A stretch of 64,000 bases of DNA from Kappaphycus alvarezii (GCA_002205965.3 NADL03000705.1:434001-498000), one strand, 5' to 3'; counted from the first letter of the stretch, positions 1 to 12,014 are shown. Program-made: numbers and translations. The notes: generated by a model from the letters alone, not told the origin.

Positions 1-1213
1 ACGGCATGGATTGTCTTAGAGTTCGGAAATAACATTCTCGAGAAGTAACCGGTTGCCCGTCAACGATTTACCTTGGTTCGCATCAGAGAAAGCCAATTAA
101 ACATTTTTGTTCCTGTTAGGATCCTAAGTGGGAGGTACTTGATTTGCTACAATGGGATAAAGTTTTCGAATCTCGGGGTGCAAATGATTAGCTTCACTTA
201 CGTGTCGTATGCAGCGATCCAAGGTCCATTACTGCAAGGGACTCGACATAAATGCTGCAGGACCCATTGCTCCGTGTCCAAGCCAACTGAGAGGTCCAGA
301 GAGAACTCGGAATTGTTTGACCTCGTGCAGCGAGCATTTATCGTCTTGCTCTTTTCTTCAATTTTGATCTCATGGAAGTTTGAAAATGTTGTCCATGTAT
401 TTTTTCATGGAGAAAGTGATGGTACATTTGCTTTCTTGGGATATATAAATTCTATTGAAACCCAGATTGGGTTTAGAGATGAATCTACCGACCTCGAACC
501 GTGTCGAAAGTGCACCATGTAAACCCTGGATTACTGCGGGTTTTCTTGCAATCAAAAAATCATTCACAACTTTTCCAGCAATGAGAAGGAGATTTACAGA
601 TTAAATTCGTTCCAAGAATAATTACGGCATCCCCGACACGCATTCTAGTCCATTTTTCATCCTATCTCGATTGCGAGTTGCCAAAGCCGGCCCAATTCGA
701 CGATACCATACGCTGGGACGAACTGCTTCCATACGAGGAAGCTTTTTGTAGTCCAGCCTCTCGGGAGGCGGATATAGACGTTATGATTAAATAGTTCAGA
801 TTGAACTGATGCTCCAGAGATGTCAATCTTTGCTAAAAACAGATGAATTATCGCTGCAGTTGAGAGAAAGTCCGTATGAAAGTAAATTGAGCCGTTTTTG
901 AGTCATTACAGATGAGATTTTTCTCCGTATTCCTATTATCTGTCGAACTAATCGCCAATTCAATTTCAATTTTTCTAATCATTCATCAATTTTTACTTGC
1001 AAAAAACAATGCTATGATATCATATTTGCATCTTTGGTAGATTTCTAATGTTAACTTCCCGATAAGCGTGTTTATCCTTTTAATTGTAATTTTCCTTTGC
1101 AATTGATTCGCCAATAAGCCACCTTGGTGCAATTGAAGCTACTTTGCTTTCAGTAACACGTTCATCATCTAAACCATTTCGAATTTGCTGAGGTGTTGCT
1201 TGGTGTTGTGATT

Positions 1214-2404
1214 TCAACTCTCTTGTTTATATCGTCTATTCCACAGTGGGGTACTTCTAACGTCATTTTCCTTTCGGCTATGTGGATTAATCTTAGTTAC
1301 GTCAGCCCCATCGACTTTATATCGAGCCTGGTTGGCTTGTATCTTTGTCATAAGAATAACCTTGACTGTGGAGCCATTATATAATTTTATGTACATCGTC
1401 GTTCCGATGCGAAAGCAATTAAAAATTACTCTCTCCATTGGTAGCGTAGTTATGAGCCCAGTTTATCTCTGGAGCTGTCTTTGGGCTAAAGTATACAGAA
1501 TGGATGCCACAACATCATATTCACCTTTTCCATCCATTGGGATCTGATGTTCTTTCCCTTGTCCTGCATGATCGATACTATCCAACTTTTGCATAAGTGA
1601 TGAAGATGAATACAGCCTTCTGTCTTCGTATACGACTTTCAGACGTTTTTAATTCCCGAATTCGCTCCAAGTGGGATCTATGAAATTTTCTTTCACATTT
1701 TGGACGTGTCCTAAATTCCAAATACCGCTTTTTGTTCGTTTCTAAAAAAGTATACTGTTTTTCCTTCCATGAAAAGATTTGATGGAATAGTACTTTTTAA
1801 TCGAGATTCCAGCATCTTGGAGACAGAGCAGCGTGAAGTTTGCTCAAAATGTGCGTCAATAAGTTGTGAATCCATTGGTGTCTGTGGTAGGTTCCACTTG
1901 GAAGATCCGTTCCGAGGACTGGTCGTGAAAAAGTCTCTTGAACTGTTAAAAATTACCTTTCGTGTCTCTTTCGTGCATTGCATCTTTGATAATACGCAGA
2001 GACATCTGTCGCAGAGAAAATTTTCCATTTTCAACTGAATCAATTTTGTTATTCATCCTTTCCAACGGAGGTTTTGGTTTGATACCATGCTTTTCCACAT
2101 TTTGAAAAAATCATCGTTGTAAAATTCCTGGTCGAACGATATTAACGCAGGATCTCCTTTCACACTGATCCAGCTTGTTTCAAGGAGTCTTGAAGTTTCT
2201 TAAATATCTGTAGTCGATAAAAAAAGCGTTACAACAGCGTGGAGCTAAATAATTGACATGGAATATACGGCACTTCTTCAATTCAACCACGTACATGAAA
2301 TCTATTTCTACTTCCTCGTTAAAGGTTCGCAGTGGCCTGCTCAAGGATACCTTGCGAATATTGACTGGCCTTCCAGTCGCCTTGAAGCTAGAGCACTTTT
2401 GCAC
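1214..2404 (-). pseudogene. integrase remnant of the copia element
   Basis: Two frames, 2404-2180 and 2043-1711, match successive parts of a copia-type integrase. The first holds RKVSLSRPLRTFNEEVEIDFMYVVE, written here only as landmarks RKVSLSRP and FNEEVEID, the entry to the catalytic core with its first Asp. The second holds the end of the core and the C-terminal domain, with LESRLKSTIPSN and GKTVYFFRNEQK, where family members have a helix followed by GDxVYYKR. A further frame (1438-1214) with STVKVILMTKIQANQ looks like the linker towards RT. Frames and stops intervene, so this is not functional. Confidence 0.65.
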
Positions 2405-2666
2405 AACAGCTTCGAGATTTTAATCCAAGACTGGTGAAATAACTACCCCCGTTCGGAGAGATCCTTCATGTCCTTCAGGGGTAAGTATAAGTACAGAAGT
2501 GAAGTTTTGAAGCAATTTCTTTTGCATATTTTCCCACTAAGCGCAGTTTTCGGTTAATGCCTTCGTCAAAATCCCCTTTTGTTCCAAAAAATGTCCGCTG
2601 TGGTGCAAGATAGCCCTTTATTTTGGACACTTGACTCATGTAAACAATGTAAACATTGAGGTGAGT

Positions 2667-2984
2667 TCAAGTTTCTCCACCTTCAGTAGCGTAGATTGGA
2701 AGCACTATTTTTCTATCTAGTCCTTTGAAAACACAGAATGTTATTATAAGAACACGAGTTGTCTGATAATTGATCAAACCTGAGTTTTCCAAGATACAAT
2801 TTCCAAGTAGAAGATGTCCATCGCCCTTCGTGACGTAGAACGGAATTCCTACTTTATTCCCTTTCAAGTCTCCAAGAAGGAGTCTCCATATAAAGAATGT
2901 AAGCTTCGTATAGCCGAATTTCTCACTGTACCTGTGGTAGAATGGTTCAAAAGCTAAAAGCTCCAAGTCTAACTCGACGCCCAT
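2667..2984 (-). pseudogene. protease-like segment of the copia element
   Basis: A 105-codon frame with the pattern GDLKGNKVGIPFYV ... LLLGNCILENSGLINYQTT, which resembles the second half of the retropepsin-like domain of animal copia elements (strand with an FRFG/GD turn, then a hydrophobic strand and an ILxxSG helix region). The catalytic D-(T/S)-G is not visible in this frame. It sits between the gag-like and integrase pieces, in the expected order. Confidence 0.5.
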
Positions 2985-3269
2985 CGCTCAGAAAAGCGTT
3001 TCTGCAGACTTTATGCCCCTAACCGATTGGGGACAGGCCCTGTCCAAGATAGAATTGGGTTCGTTATAAATATCCATCAGATTAGACTTGGTGGGGAGTC
3101 TCTTACTATGCTCCTTTGCTCTTGAATTCTTGGAACCCGGACGAAAATATCCGTCTAAATTTTGGGGTATTTCTTTCCGTTCAGTCTCTTCTTCATGACT
3201 ATTTTTGGCAAAACTCGGACATTGACTCTCCAAATCACCGTGAGCATGGTCACTATTTCCAAAATCTAT

Positions 3270-3710
3270 TCAGGCTTCTCCAGCGAGTTCCGCCAGCACT
3301 AGTGACTTCTTCCTCTTAATTTCTCGATTGTATCTGTAATTTTCGACATCTTTTCGATAGTTCTTCCGCTTCTTTCCGTTTAAAGCGCAATTAGTGAATG
3401 CATTTCTGTTCCTTTCTTCTCTTTGACCCGCCTTACGACTACCCAAGAAACTCCTGATCTTATGATCGGATAAGTTCTCAAGAAGAGCCCTTGAGATTGG
3501 AGAATCATTTCGGTTTTTATTCTGAGCAAAAGAGTGAAGTACATTCAAGCTATCGTCAAGACTCAGATTACAACGTAGACAAGAGGCAGCAATGGATTTG
3601 GCTATATCTTGAGTGCCTTTTATATTCTTTATATTGTCGAACATGGGCTTAGCATCTCGATACATATCGCTGAAGCGACCAGTGACGTCCTTTAATGAGA
3701 GGTTTTTCAT
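3270..3710 (-). pseudogene. gag-like frame of the copia element
   Basis: An open frame of 146 codons, rich in Lys, Arg, Asn and Asp, with a strongly basic C-terminal third (around residues 105-138). It lies at the 5' side of the protease and integrase pieces of the same strand, which is where gag belongs. No zinc knuckle is visible. Assignment rests on position and composition rather than on a conserved motif. A following frame (3233-2988) may be its continuation after a frame change. Confidence 0.5.
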
Positions 3711-4812
3711 GAAGAATTTAACTCTCTGAGGCTCTTATTATCGAGACAGCAAGCTTCCTGGTACTCAAAGATATCTTCCGTGATTCTTCCAGTGTCAGCT
3801 TGAACTTTTTATTGGAGCGTATATATTTTTTCTCTCGTTCCCCTGCCATTCCGTTAAAATTGAGCTTGATATTTTTGGGACTCTTCAGAGAGTGATTCGT
3901 TATTCAACAGATTAATTGCCAGTACTTCTCATATTGAGATTGACTGGAGATCCTGATTTCATCGAGTGCTCAACGACGAGTCAGCGGAACCTTGACACAT
4001 AATGGTTCAGGCCCTCATTTTTCTTATGCTTGCAAGAAGTCACCTTATTGAAGGACACAATGAGGCGAGTAATCACGGAGATGAGAGATCTTGGCCGATG
4101 AAGTCGACGATCTCTTTACCAGCTTTTACTTTTTCTTTCTGTCTGTAATTGATCTTTACTTGCTCTCATGGACTCTTCTGAGCTTGTATAGGACCTCTAT
4201 CATACATCTGACGCCCAATTGTGTTTTAATACTGTTTTGTAGAACTTTTATTCTCTTTCCTCAGCTGCGGTTGCTATTATGTCAGCCCAACTTGCAACCT
4301 TCTTTCTCCACAACAGGAGCTCTTGATTTGGCTCGAATACGGGAGGGTTCATCGTGCCTAGACCTTTCTCGAAGTCCTTTCCTGGTCAATAACTGCGTGT
4401 TGTGCGGTGTAAGCGAGGAAGAGCGAAAAAGGGCAGGCACAGTGAACGGGTACAAAGGTCCCCCGGGATGCCGTTGCAGTCTCATACTTGATTAATTTAA
4501 GAGAAAAGACTCCTAAAACAGTCGGTTACGACGATTCGCTACTAGTTGTTTCCAGTCTTTTCTCTGCCTCCGCCCCGATCGGGTAGAGATTGGTGCCTGA
4601 TAAAGGCGTTCAGGTAGCTACAAAGCAGTAGTTACACTAGAAGATAGCCACCATATTACAAGGAGCACAATTTAATAGTACTTCCACCTGGCAAAGTAGG
4701 CCACAAGTCATTTGAATTGTTAAGTCAAATCAATTGCGGCCCGTGATTGGACACGATCGTTTGTACAGTATACACTTTATGCACTGTAAAACATCGCTGC
4801 GCACTGCATTAC
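3711..4812. other. no recognisable gene
   Basis: Nothing could be assigned here. A 134-codon plus-strand frame (4091-4495) has an N-terminal hydrophobic stretch, but its composition looks like a chance frame, it overlaps a minus-strand frame of 67 codons, and no motif is recognisable in either. Confidence 0.4.
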
Positions 4813-5114
4813 TGTTGGAGGGCTGGAAGGAAACCCCAGTTGGGGCGCCCGAGGGGGGCGGCAGAAATGAAAAGGGAAGCGTTGTCACGTTGCGTGCGCG
4901 CGATGGAAGCGAGTGGAGGGAAACAGGAAGGCGCCACGGGTGGTGGCGTTGCCAGAGTACAGGGTTGGTGTAGTCGCGGCGCGAGTAGCGGCGCGGGGAA
5001 GGAAGAGCGGAGGTAAAGCGAGAGTGCCGCGCTGGGTGGCGAGTTGCCGTTGTTTGGATGGCTGTTTTGCATCTCGCCCGGCATCTGGGTAGGTGAGATG
5101 CGTTTAGTACTACA
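4813..5114 (-). repeat. solo LTR of the gypsy-1 family (copy 1)
   Basis: A GC-rich 302-bp unit that matches the 303-bp 5' LTR at 13910-14212, in the same orientation. On the minus strand it starts TGTAGTACTAAACG and ends CTCCAACA, the TG...CA ends expected for an LTR. The central 154 nt (4858-5011) are identical to the other copy while the outer parts differ at roughly 11-18 percent of sites. No internal element sequence is recognisable directly beside it, and the flanks (attac / gcagg) give no target-site duplication. It could also be the displaced 3' LTR of the element at 9290-14212. Confidence 0.75.
5069..5101. promoter_or_regulatory. imperfect hairpin in LTR copy 1
   Basis: Ten-base arms GCATCTCGCC and GGTGAGATGC separated by 13 nt. 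The one departure from perfect pairing is a G:T pair. The other LTR copy has the same hairpin with perfect arms. The hairpin lies about 13 nt from the LTR start (minus strand), a place where it would be transcribed or would flank the integration end. Confidence 0.5.
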
Positions 5115-5402
5115 GCAGGTCACAACACAAAATAGCAATTCGCTGTCCAATTTGGGAGTGTGTTCCATACACGGCCAATACTATGTGAAAGAAAGTTATA
5201 TTAATGAAAGGATATGGCACTGCACATACATAGTCAGTAATAGAGCCTTGCAAAACGGAATCTCAAGTTTATAAATGAGAATACGATAATATTACCGATT
5301 ACACATTTACTGTGTAAATACTAATTAGCCCCCCATTGCAAAAATTGTATGTAAAAGTTCATTCTTTACTGAACGGGCGCGGCTCGGTAAATTATAGCCT
5401 TT

Positions 5403-6560
5403 TCAAAGCCCGTATTGTGTAGAACGAAATTTGTGATTCATATGTGTGCGTCGCCGCTCCGCAGAGAGCTGCAAAACGCGTTTGCGCCGCTCAATATTAG
5501 CATCAGTGATGCATCTCAGCCTATTTCTCAACCGATTGAAGAGCTCCCCGTCAGCCTCTCGAAGTGGATGCCATTTCAAATGCCTATGAGTAAGTGCCGA
5601 GCCAAGCTTTAAGAATTCATCATGGCATCCTTCTGATCATTTCCATTCGTAGTAAAATAGTTTCCAGAGTCAATACAGGCCAATGAAAAGGTCTCGAATA
5701 TAATCCAATCACTGGAAACGATTTAATTAAATTTTCTTGACTAATAGTTCGCGAGGCGGCTTTTAAAGGGTAAAATACCTCGTAAAAACTCTGTAAAATC
5801 TTGGTACCCTTTGTCCACAACTAAAACCCAAGCTTGTGGGTACTTTTCAGCGGTAACTCCAGTTTCCTCCCAGGGATTCGCATTTGCTGTCTTTTTTAGC
5901 TCTTTTTAATACCAGGGGTGCATTCCTTGCAACATTTCTATGTCCGATAATAACCTCGGAAAATTATCTCTGCATCCGGGATCCAGTCTATTCTGCAGCA
6001 CTGATACTTCAGCTTTGTAGCCATACAGCTTATGTTTTCCGCTAAAGTACAGCTTACCCTCCTCGATACTACCACTAAGACGAAAAGACTGATGAAATGT
6101 CACACCCGTCGCATATCCAGCCTCCCTGAAATTGGTAACGCCCTCTATCCTGATTTATGCGCCTCATTGTGTACATTTTCCCAAGTTTAGTAGCAACCAA
6201 GTCATATTCATACGGTGACAGAAAAGAAATTAGATTAGTCACCAACCGATCAAAAGAAGGTGCCGTCATTTGGAATTTTTTGGCGAGTGTCTGCCACTGC
6301 CCGCCAAGCTTCAATACAGTCGTTAAAATGAATAGCGCGTCGCGTGCTGTGATGAAGGACCTCCTACTTCTTCCAAAATTTTAGTGGGAAACCATGAATG
6401 ACTCCAAGTTATTCCAAACTGTCTCTAATTCAGCAGGCGAAAATTTAATCATCGTTTGAATGCCTTGATCACCTCCTTCATTGTCAAATGCTTCAAAAAG
6501 CGGCGACGGGGAGTCTGCATCATCATCCGATGTCTATGGTTCTCGGGCGCATTCTTACTG
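5403..6560 (-). pseudogene. PIF/Harbinger-type DDE transposase (DDE_Tnp_4-like)
   Basis: DNA transposase that cuts and pastes its own element. Read on minus across several frames: an acidic N-terminus with SDDDADSPSPLFEAFD (about 6545-6490), a helical section FSPAELETVW, then DALFILTTVLKLGGQWQTL (near 6345-6290), then HKLYGYKAEVSVL (near 6030-5990), an SDIEML block, WVLVVDKGYQDF (near 5845-5810) with the second catalytic Asp, SDWIISETFS (near 5700) with the likely Glu, and a C-terminal WHPLREADGELFNRL followed by an Arg-rich tail ending at 5403. The first catalytic position, normally D in DVTF, reads GVTF. Several frame changes; inactive. Terminal inverted repeats were not found. Confidence 0.8.
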
Positions 6561-7509
6561 GTTAATGCCATTACAGTACTCTATTGCTGCCTCTGCGAGG
6601 AGTTAAATGCCTCAAAAGCCTTCCATGGCCGATATCTGGGGTTAACCAGTTTCATTTCGGCCTTTTCCCATTGTGCTTTCAAGTTTCTTAGAAGCGGAGA
6701 ATTGAAGGGCACTCATTGTGGTTAAGCGACAATAGGAGGGCTTGAAAGTGCGTAAAGCCGCAGTCTGTGCACGTTAGTGTCTGAGCTGTTTTGCCCTGTT
6801 TACGCCTTTTAATACTGCCTTTGTGAAGTTAAAAAACCGATCAAACTTGGATTTCACTCAGTGATTTCGAAATATACCGCTCCCACGCGCGCGGTTTCTG
6901 CAATGTTGTTTTGTACAGCGTTCAGTCAATTATGCCCTTTATTTTTTAATTGCAGCTGCGATTTCAATAATAACATGAAAGGGCGTCAGTAGTAAGCACA
7001 ACTCAATGCACCTTGCACAATTTTTGGGCGTACAGTTGCAATTGCCTTTCATTGGCTCTTTTTCATGTGCCCGCATATTTTGCGATTTACTCTAGTGCCA
7101 AATAATTTCAAACTATCACGTTTATCTAAAATGCTAATTATTCCAAATAAAAACTCTCCTTCCAGCACAGTGCAGCCTTCAGCTTGCGCGTATAACCAGC
7201 CACATGTCCCCGATTTGTCGACAAGCCCAGCACATTCTCATTGCTCAACTCATCACGCCCAGAATCCTCAGCCTTTTATGCCCATTTAGGCCTCGCGTTT
7301 CCGATCTCGCTTGTGCGGTTCCCTTCTGTGTAGCGTGTGTGGAAGGTGGAACAAAGGTTCATCACACAATTGAAGGATAGGCCACTTACGCCCATTTGCG
7401 GCGTGGGAGTGTTCCGTTCTTGTGAAGTTCGGGTGCACGGTTTCGTTGTGACGGCCTGAGGCCTTCCCCTTCCAACAGCTTCTTCACTGCTACGAAATAT
7501 TCCCGACGA
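6561..7509. other. no recognisable gene
   Basis: Between the transposase remnant and the H3-like frame I see only short frames. One plus-strand frame at 7065-7289 is rich in Pro, Ser and His near its end but matches nothing I know. Part of this interval may belong to the transposon's own 5' end. Confidence 0.4.
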
Positions 7510-7700
7510 ATGGCACGGACGAAGAAGGTCGCGAGTCGTTCTACTGGGGTTCAGGAGCTAGTGCTCAGAAACAGCTCGCAATGAGAGCTGCCCGTAATTG
7601 TATAAGGACAAGTATCCAAAGCACTCTCTATGTCGAGAGGAGATTGGACTCCTTCCCAACTTTCGGGTGCGGAGGACTTACATCTCCAGTAAGTACGAAG
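7510..7700 (+). pseudogene. histone H3-like N-terminal tail, broken
   Basis: An ATG at 7510 begins MARTKKVASRSTG, and one frame over the sequence continues GSGASAQKQLAMRAARN. Canonical H3 tails begin MARTK, then A..STGG.A, then KQLA..AAR, so about 17 of the first 30 positions agree. The frame changes at a run of four G (7546-7549). After about residue 31 similarity to H3 stops: no histone-fold helices are recognisable within the next kilobase. A GTAAGT at about 7699 could be an intron donor, so the rest of a gene might lie beyond. It may be an H3 variant gene with an intron, a pseudogene fragment, or a coincidence over a short stretch. Confidence 0.4.
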
Positions 7701-7907
7701 TAAGTTTCCCCAACGTCATTCACGCGAAATGAGACAACCGCCGGACAGAGGACTTAAATGCGAGACCAATCTTAGGTGAGACCATCTTGAAGCTAGACCG
7801 GTTAGCCTATTGGACGTGAAAGGAAAAGTTGTGGACGTATTCTGGCCCAAATGACCTGATTGCCGTCGTAAGGAAGCCCGAAAACATTTTTCATTTAATT
7901 TGGTGGT

Positions 7908-8267
7908 TTGGATATTTTGTACTCATTCTCAGAGTACAAGGAGTACATCAACGGTGTGATGGAGATCGAGGAAATTGACTGCCGTATACAGGTTGTAGAG
8001 TTCTCAATGTCTAAATTCGTGAATCTTCTAGGTCGTCATATTCATCTTTTTCTCCCTTGGTGGGGTTCGGGCGACCCCACTTCTCTTCTAGACAAAGATG
8101 ATTTGTATCTTCTAGGTCTTGTTATTTCGGGACATGATGAGGATAAGTACGGGAAACACAAGGAACGGAAATGGATCATATCTAAGATCAAATTTGCTCC
8201 TCCGACCACCGTGTCCAGTTCCTATCAGGCCTGTTGCTTCTACTGGCCGAGTTCCGACGAGAAGTAA
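7908..8267 (+). CDS. unrecognised 119-residue open frame
   Basis: ATG-less in the strict sense (the frame opens at a TTG-type codon) but open for 119 codons with a protein-like mix of Asp, Glu, Lys and Ile. It contains EYKEYINGVMEIEEIDC early and SGHDEDKYGKHKERKW later. I do not recognise the family. It lies between the H3-like frame and the end of the old gypsy element, on the opposite strand to the latter. It could be a chance frame; no codon-usage test could be run. Confidence 0.25.
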   Translation: MDILYSFSEYKEYINGVMEIEEIDCRIQVVEFSMSKFVNLLGRHIHLFLPWWGSGDPTSLLDKDDLYLLGLVISGHDEDKYGKHKERKWIISKIKFAPPTTVSSSYQACCFYWPSSDEK

Positions 8268-9289
8268 TACCAGGTAAACCTGTACACCATGGTATTTGAT
8301 TTCTACCTCTCTTTGGACTCTGATTTGAATTCTATGAGCCCCGTTTTTCTCAATTAATTATTACAAATTATGAAACCATATTTTCCATGTATAAATTGGT
8401 TCACTGACAACCCGGGCATATGGATGAGATTGATAAGCCCCGCTCCCGCGCTTTATGCCTTGGCCTCAGCTTACTTCTTGCCCGACAACGCCCCCTACAT
8501 GACCACAAGGGCTTTTGTATGCGTGCCGCTCTTGCGAGTGGGTTCTATCTTTTCGCTTGTCCGGAGTTCACACCAGCGTTTTGGGAGAACGAAGGAAAGT
8601 TAGAGTATAAAACTTCCATGTAACTCATATATTGTCCCCATTATCTTGATTATCGCTCTTATGCGAAGAATTTGAACCAAAAATATCCCTGCACTTTCAG
8701 CTTGTCTCATTTAAGACCGCCACAAGGAGTTCCACCCCAACGGATCACACGTCCCAATTTGAAACATTCCGCAAATGTTTGTGTCCGTTCCATAATGAAA
8801 CTGCCTGAAAATCCAGAGGCGCAAAGAGTTTTTTTGTTTGCAGTTGAGGATAGCAGCGGCGCGAAACAAATGATATGTCAGGATTCCAGGAGATCTCCAG
8901 CTCGGATATACGGCTGCGCAGGAAGGAAAGCGATTCTTTTCCACCGACCCGAAGTGCTTTCCACATCTTGTCCATCTCCATACAAGAAATAGAAAGCTAC
9001 TTCGGCGATGTGTGTGAATTCTGGCCTTTGTAGTAGGCGTCGGGAATCCGCCCTAGTGCAGATCTTCAGATGAATAAGCGGAGGGGTCGGGGGCGTGATG
9101 AGCGTCCTAAGGCAAGTAGTGGTCAGTCCTGAATTCCTGAATAATTTAATTTGATACGAGTTGCTATGAATGAAGGATTCTGACCCCTTACTAGAACCAA
9201 TGCAGCATGATAATTGATTCCAACATCGTTCAATACTTAGACGATGGTATGAATAAGAGAATAAATATCTAGGTAGAATTGAGTGGTAT
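8268..9289. other. no firm gene; possible 3' region of gypsy-1
   Basis: Read on minus this interval follows the integrase C-terminus of gypsy-1 and is partly open (for example around 9180-8900), with a weak PEF...Y pattern that recalls the extra domain of gypsy-2. The resemblance is too thin to claim. Plus-strand frames at 8370-8623 and 8672-8992 overlap minus frames and look like chance. Confidence 0.3.
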
Positions 9290-10486
9290 CAACTCAGAGG
9301 CGAGGTTACGTTCAGGACCTGGTCCCGATTAGTTCTCATCCTTCCGCACCGAGTATCTTATCAGACGACTAGAGTTATTTTGTTCACGAGACCCGCGTAC
9401 TTAACGAGAAACTAAAATATAGCGAGGATTTTTTGCTTCTGCTACTACACAAAGACTTTGATAGCGAGAATTCAGAGCCGGAAACTTGACATTTGGGTTT
9501 ATCGACGCACTGTTGGAAACTAGAACTGAGTTCCCGACTTAAAATTTGCTATCGGCGACTTCATGGTGGACCTGGCCGAGTAGGTAGCAATCCGCGCGAA
9601 TTTTACAAATGGCCAACAACTCCATATCGCTTTTTGTGTCTGAAGTATCTCCGATGAAAAAGAGAGTCCGGGCTCGAATGCCGTCCGCAGCGGTATTCCA
9701 TACAGTATCTTTAGAAGAGTTGCCTTGCTTCTACTCACGGGACGGCGCTGGTAGCTGTAAACTATCCAAGGTATAATTTTGTCCCATTCTTCCAGCTTGG
9801 AGAGAGATATATTCCTTAGAGACCTCTTGATTGTTCCAAACATTCGCACCGCCCTTCCGTTTGACATTGGGATGTAAGTACTGTTTTCCATTCTATCCCG
9901 GCGCCCTAATGAATGTTTTTAAGGCTCCTGGGGTTAAACCAGTAGCATTACCGGAGACAATGTACTTCGGGGGACCGAAATAATGTATGATTTCTGTGCT
10001 GACAAATTCAATGACGACTTCGGCGTTAGCTTCTTCGGTAGGCTTAGCTATCGGCCATCCAGTCAGGTGCTCCACGTAGATAAAGATGTAGCGATTCCCA
10101 CTTTATGATTAAGAGAGCGGACCCGCGAACTCGAATGAGAAGACATCACACAAAAGCGATGTCGGAGCACGAAGGATAATCTTATACTCCGGTAACGGGG
10201 AAGACCTTCGACACTCTTTACAGGTCTTAACGTAATCGTGGAGTTCAGAGTACATATCAGGCCACCAGAAACGAGAAGAGACAAATTGTCCGGTAGATTC
10301 TGCGTTCCAGTGCCCTATATCGTCATGATATGAACACGAAATAGACTTCCTCGTCTTTATCAAGAATTGAGCAGAGTCCACCTGGAGCCCAACAGGAAAG
10401 CCTATCTTCTCAATAAAGGAATTTCTTCGCTCCGCGACGAATGTTGCGACCATTTTCAACAACAGTCTCACGTAAATCCTTCTCAT
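9290..10486 (-). pseudogene. integrase of gypsy-1
   Basis: Frame 10486-10109 has the zinc-binding part (WPDMYSELHDYVKTCKECRR) and the start of the core, FSFEFAGPL, where the first catalytic Asp is Glu. Frame 10075-9893 has EHLTGWPIAKPTEEANAEV and IVSGNA, where the second Asp is Gly. Frame 9891-9520 has MSNGRAVRMFGTIKRS, where the Glu is Val. A C-terminal piece, FPALNSRYQSLCVVAEAKNP, lies near 9480-9410 and matches the corresponding part of gypsy-2. All three active-site residues are gone. Confidence 0.85.
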
Positions 10487-10809
10487 TTAAGACTCTAATT
10501 GTGTCTCGCAGACTCGGTTCCAGCTCCACCTCGAAACTGTTCTGTTTTTACCATGAATCTTCAACAACGGAGACAAAAGACTGATCCTGTACGGTATTCT
10601 GTACCCGTGAGAGGAAAAAAAGCGGCCCCATTACTAGAGCCAGGGCGACACGCAACATTTAAGTCGTACTCGGCAGAAAGTCCATCCAAAGAGCAATATG
10701 TTCCGGTACATCCTTTTCCTTGAAAGCATACTGAAGAGTTTGGTGATCAATTACCGGATCAAAAGGTTAGATGCGAGTAAAAAGGCTAGAAACGTCTTCG
10801 TAGCGAGGA

Positions 10810-12014
10810 CTACGGCGAAAGTTTCCCTTTCACTTGCACAATACGAAGTATTGTCGCCCTACTTAAGCTTCTACCAGCGTCATTTAGGGGTTGGATCTTT
10901 TCATTTGACTTCTTCTGCGCCAGAACGGCTCCAGTAGCTTTGCTTGAAGCATTTGTCTCGACACGAAATGAAGACTCGAAATCGGGGAACGTCATAATCA
11001 GAGGCGTAGTCAGCTTCTCCATCAACAGCGAAGAGGCCTCCTGCATTTCAGAACTCTAACTAAAAGAGACATTAACAGAGGTCCCCGCGTGTAGGAATCC
11101 CGGATGAAGAGACGCTAATAGCCCGCCAGCCCTAGTAAACTACGCACTTCCGTTGTGTTAGTAGGGGCTGTAGAAATTGCTTTGGCCGAAATCTTCGCAG
11201 GGTCTTCCCTCAAACTCTCTTGGTCGACTATGTGGCCGATTAGTGCCACATAATGTTGAGCTGTGAAGCATTTTGAAGCTTGAGACGCAACCAATGCTTC
11301 TTAAGCGCTCCAAAGACGACCTTTAAGAGCTCATAGAACTCTTCGATTGAGCATTAGAATAAAACGACATCGTCTAGATAGTAGCGAACAAATTCAAATT
11401 CTCGAAGCACCTGATCCATTAGCCTCTGGAATGTTGACGCCCTTTTGGGTTGATGGAGCGTTCATCAACCCAAAGGGCGTAACTTCGAATTGGTACAGGC
11501 CATACTGGCAGACGTAATTAGTCTTTTCCTTACAATCTTCGGGCAAGCGCACCTGCCAGTATCCGATGAAGATGGTGCAATGTCGTAAAGACGCCGCTTC
11601 GAGATAAGTCATCGAATATTTCTTCCATAGTAAGTAAAGGCCAGCGTTCTGCCTTGATGCGGCGATTTAACCGTCTATAATCAACAAAGAATCGAGCTTT
11701 TCCGTCTTTCTTCCGGATTACCACGAGAAAAGACCACACGGATTACCCCGGTGTAACGACCACGCGGGATGAGACGGTGTAATAATTTCTGAGGAAAGCA
11801 TCTTGTAAATTTCCCTGTGGACGAGCTCATTGTGCTGCGGGGGCAGCCGACGACCCCTTGAATAAATGGTTTGGTTATCTATCAGCTCAAAAACATGCGT
11901 AATGGGAACCTTAGCGGACCGTAGATCATCCAGGGAACATGCCACAATATCCATGTCTCTAAACATGCTATTTATCACTTCTTGATAGGAAGTTAGTAGG
12001 TTGCTTAGTTTCAT
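10810..12014 (-). pseudogene. reverse transcriptase of gypsy-1
   Basis: Frames 12014-11718, 11739-11530, 11612-11394 and 11046-10810 carry RT landmarks in order: HVFELIDNQTIYSRGRRLPP, RKKDGKARFFVDYRRLN, GYWQVRLPE, YQFEVTPFGLMNAP, and the active-site box YLDD on minus at 11380-11369. The 11046 frame has TPLIMTFPDFESSFRVETNAS, the connection to RNase H. The palm motif survives but frames are broken several times. Confidence 0.85.
11369..11380 (-). other. RT catalytic YLDD box of gypsy-1
   Basis: Tyr-Leu-Asp-Asp followed by VVLF, the conserved palm motif of reverse transcriptases. It lies in a short open stretch between two broken frames. Confidence 0.7.

Larger units (their letters stand above)
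40..3710 (-). mobile_element. Ty1/copia-type LTR retrotransposon, decayed
   Basis: Read on the minus strand the domains run gag-like, protease-like, integrase, reverse transcriptase, RNase H, which is the copia order. Pieces recognised: a Lys-rich gag-like frame (3710-3270), a protease-like stretch (2984-2667), integrase and its C-terminal tail (2404-1214), the end of the RT palm with VVNDF where VDDF is expected (near 567-550), the FEVGRF motif just after it, and a QFRVLSGPLSWL / AFSDAN connection and RNase H segment (about 340-50). Many stops and frame changes separate the pieces and one of the two palm aspartates is Asn, so it cannot be autonomous. No LTRs were identified; the 3' end may lie left of the window. 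Confidence 0.8.

Noticed and set aside
4091-4495. 134-codon frame with hydrophobic N-terminus
   Set aside because: Resembles a membrane protein only by composition; overlaps a minus frame and has no homologous pattern.
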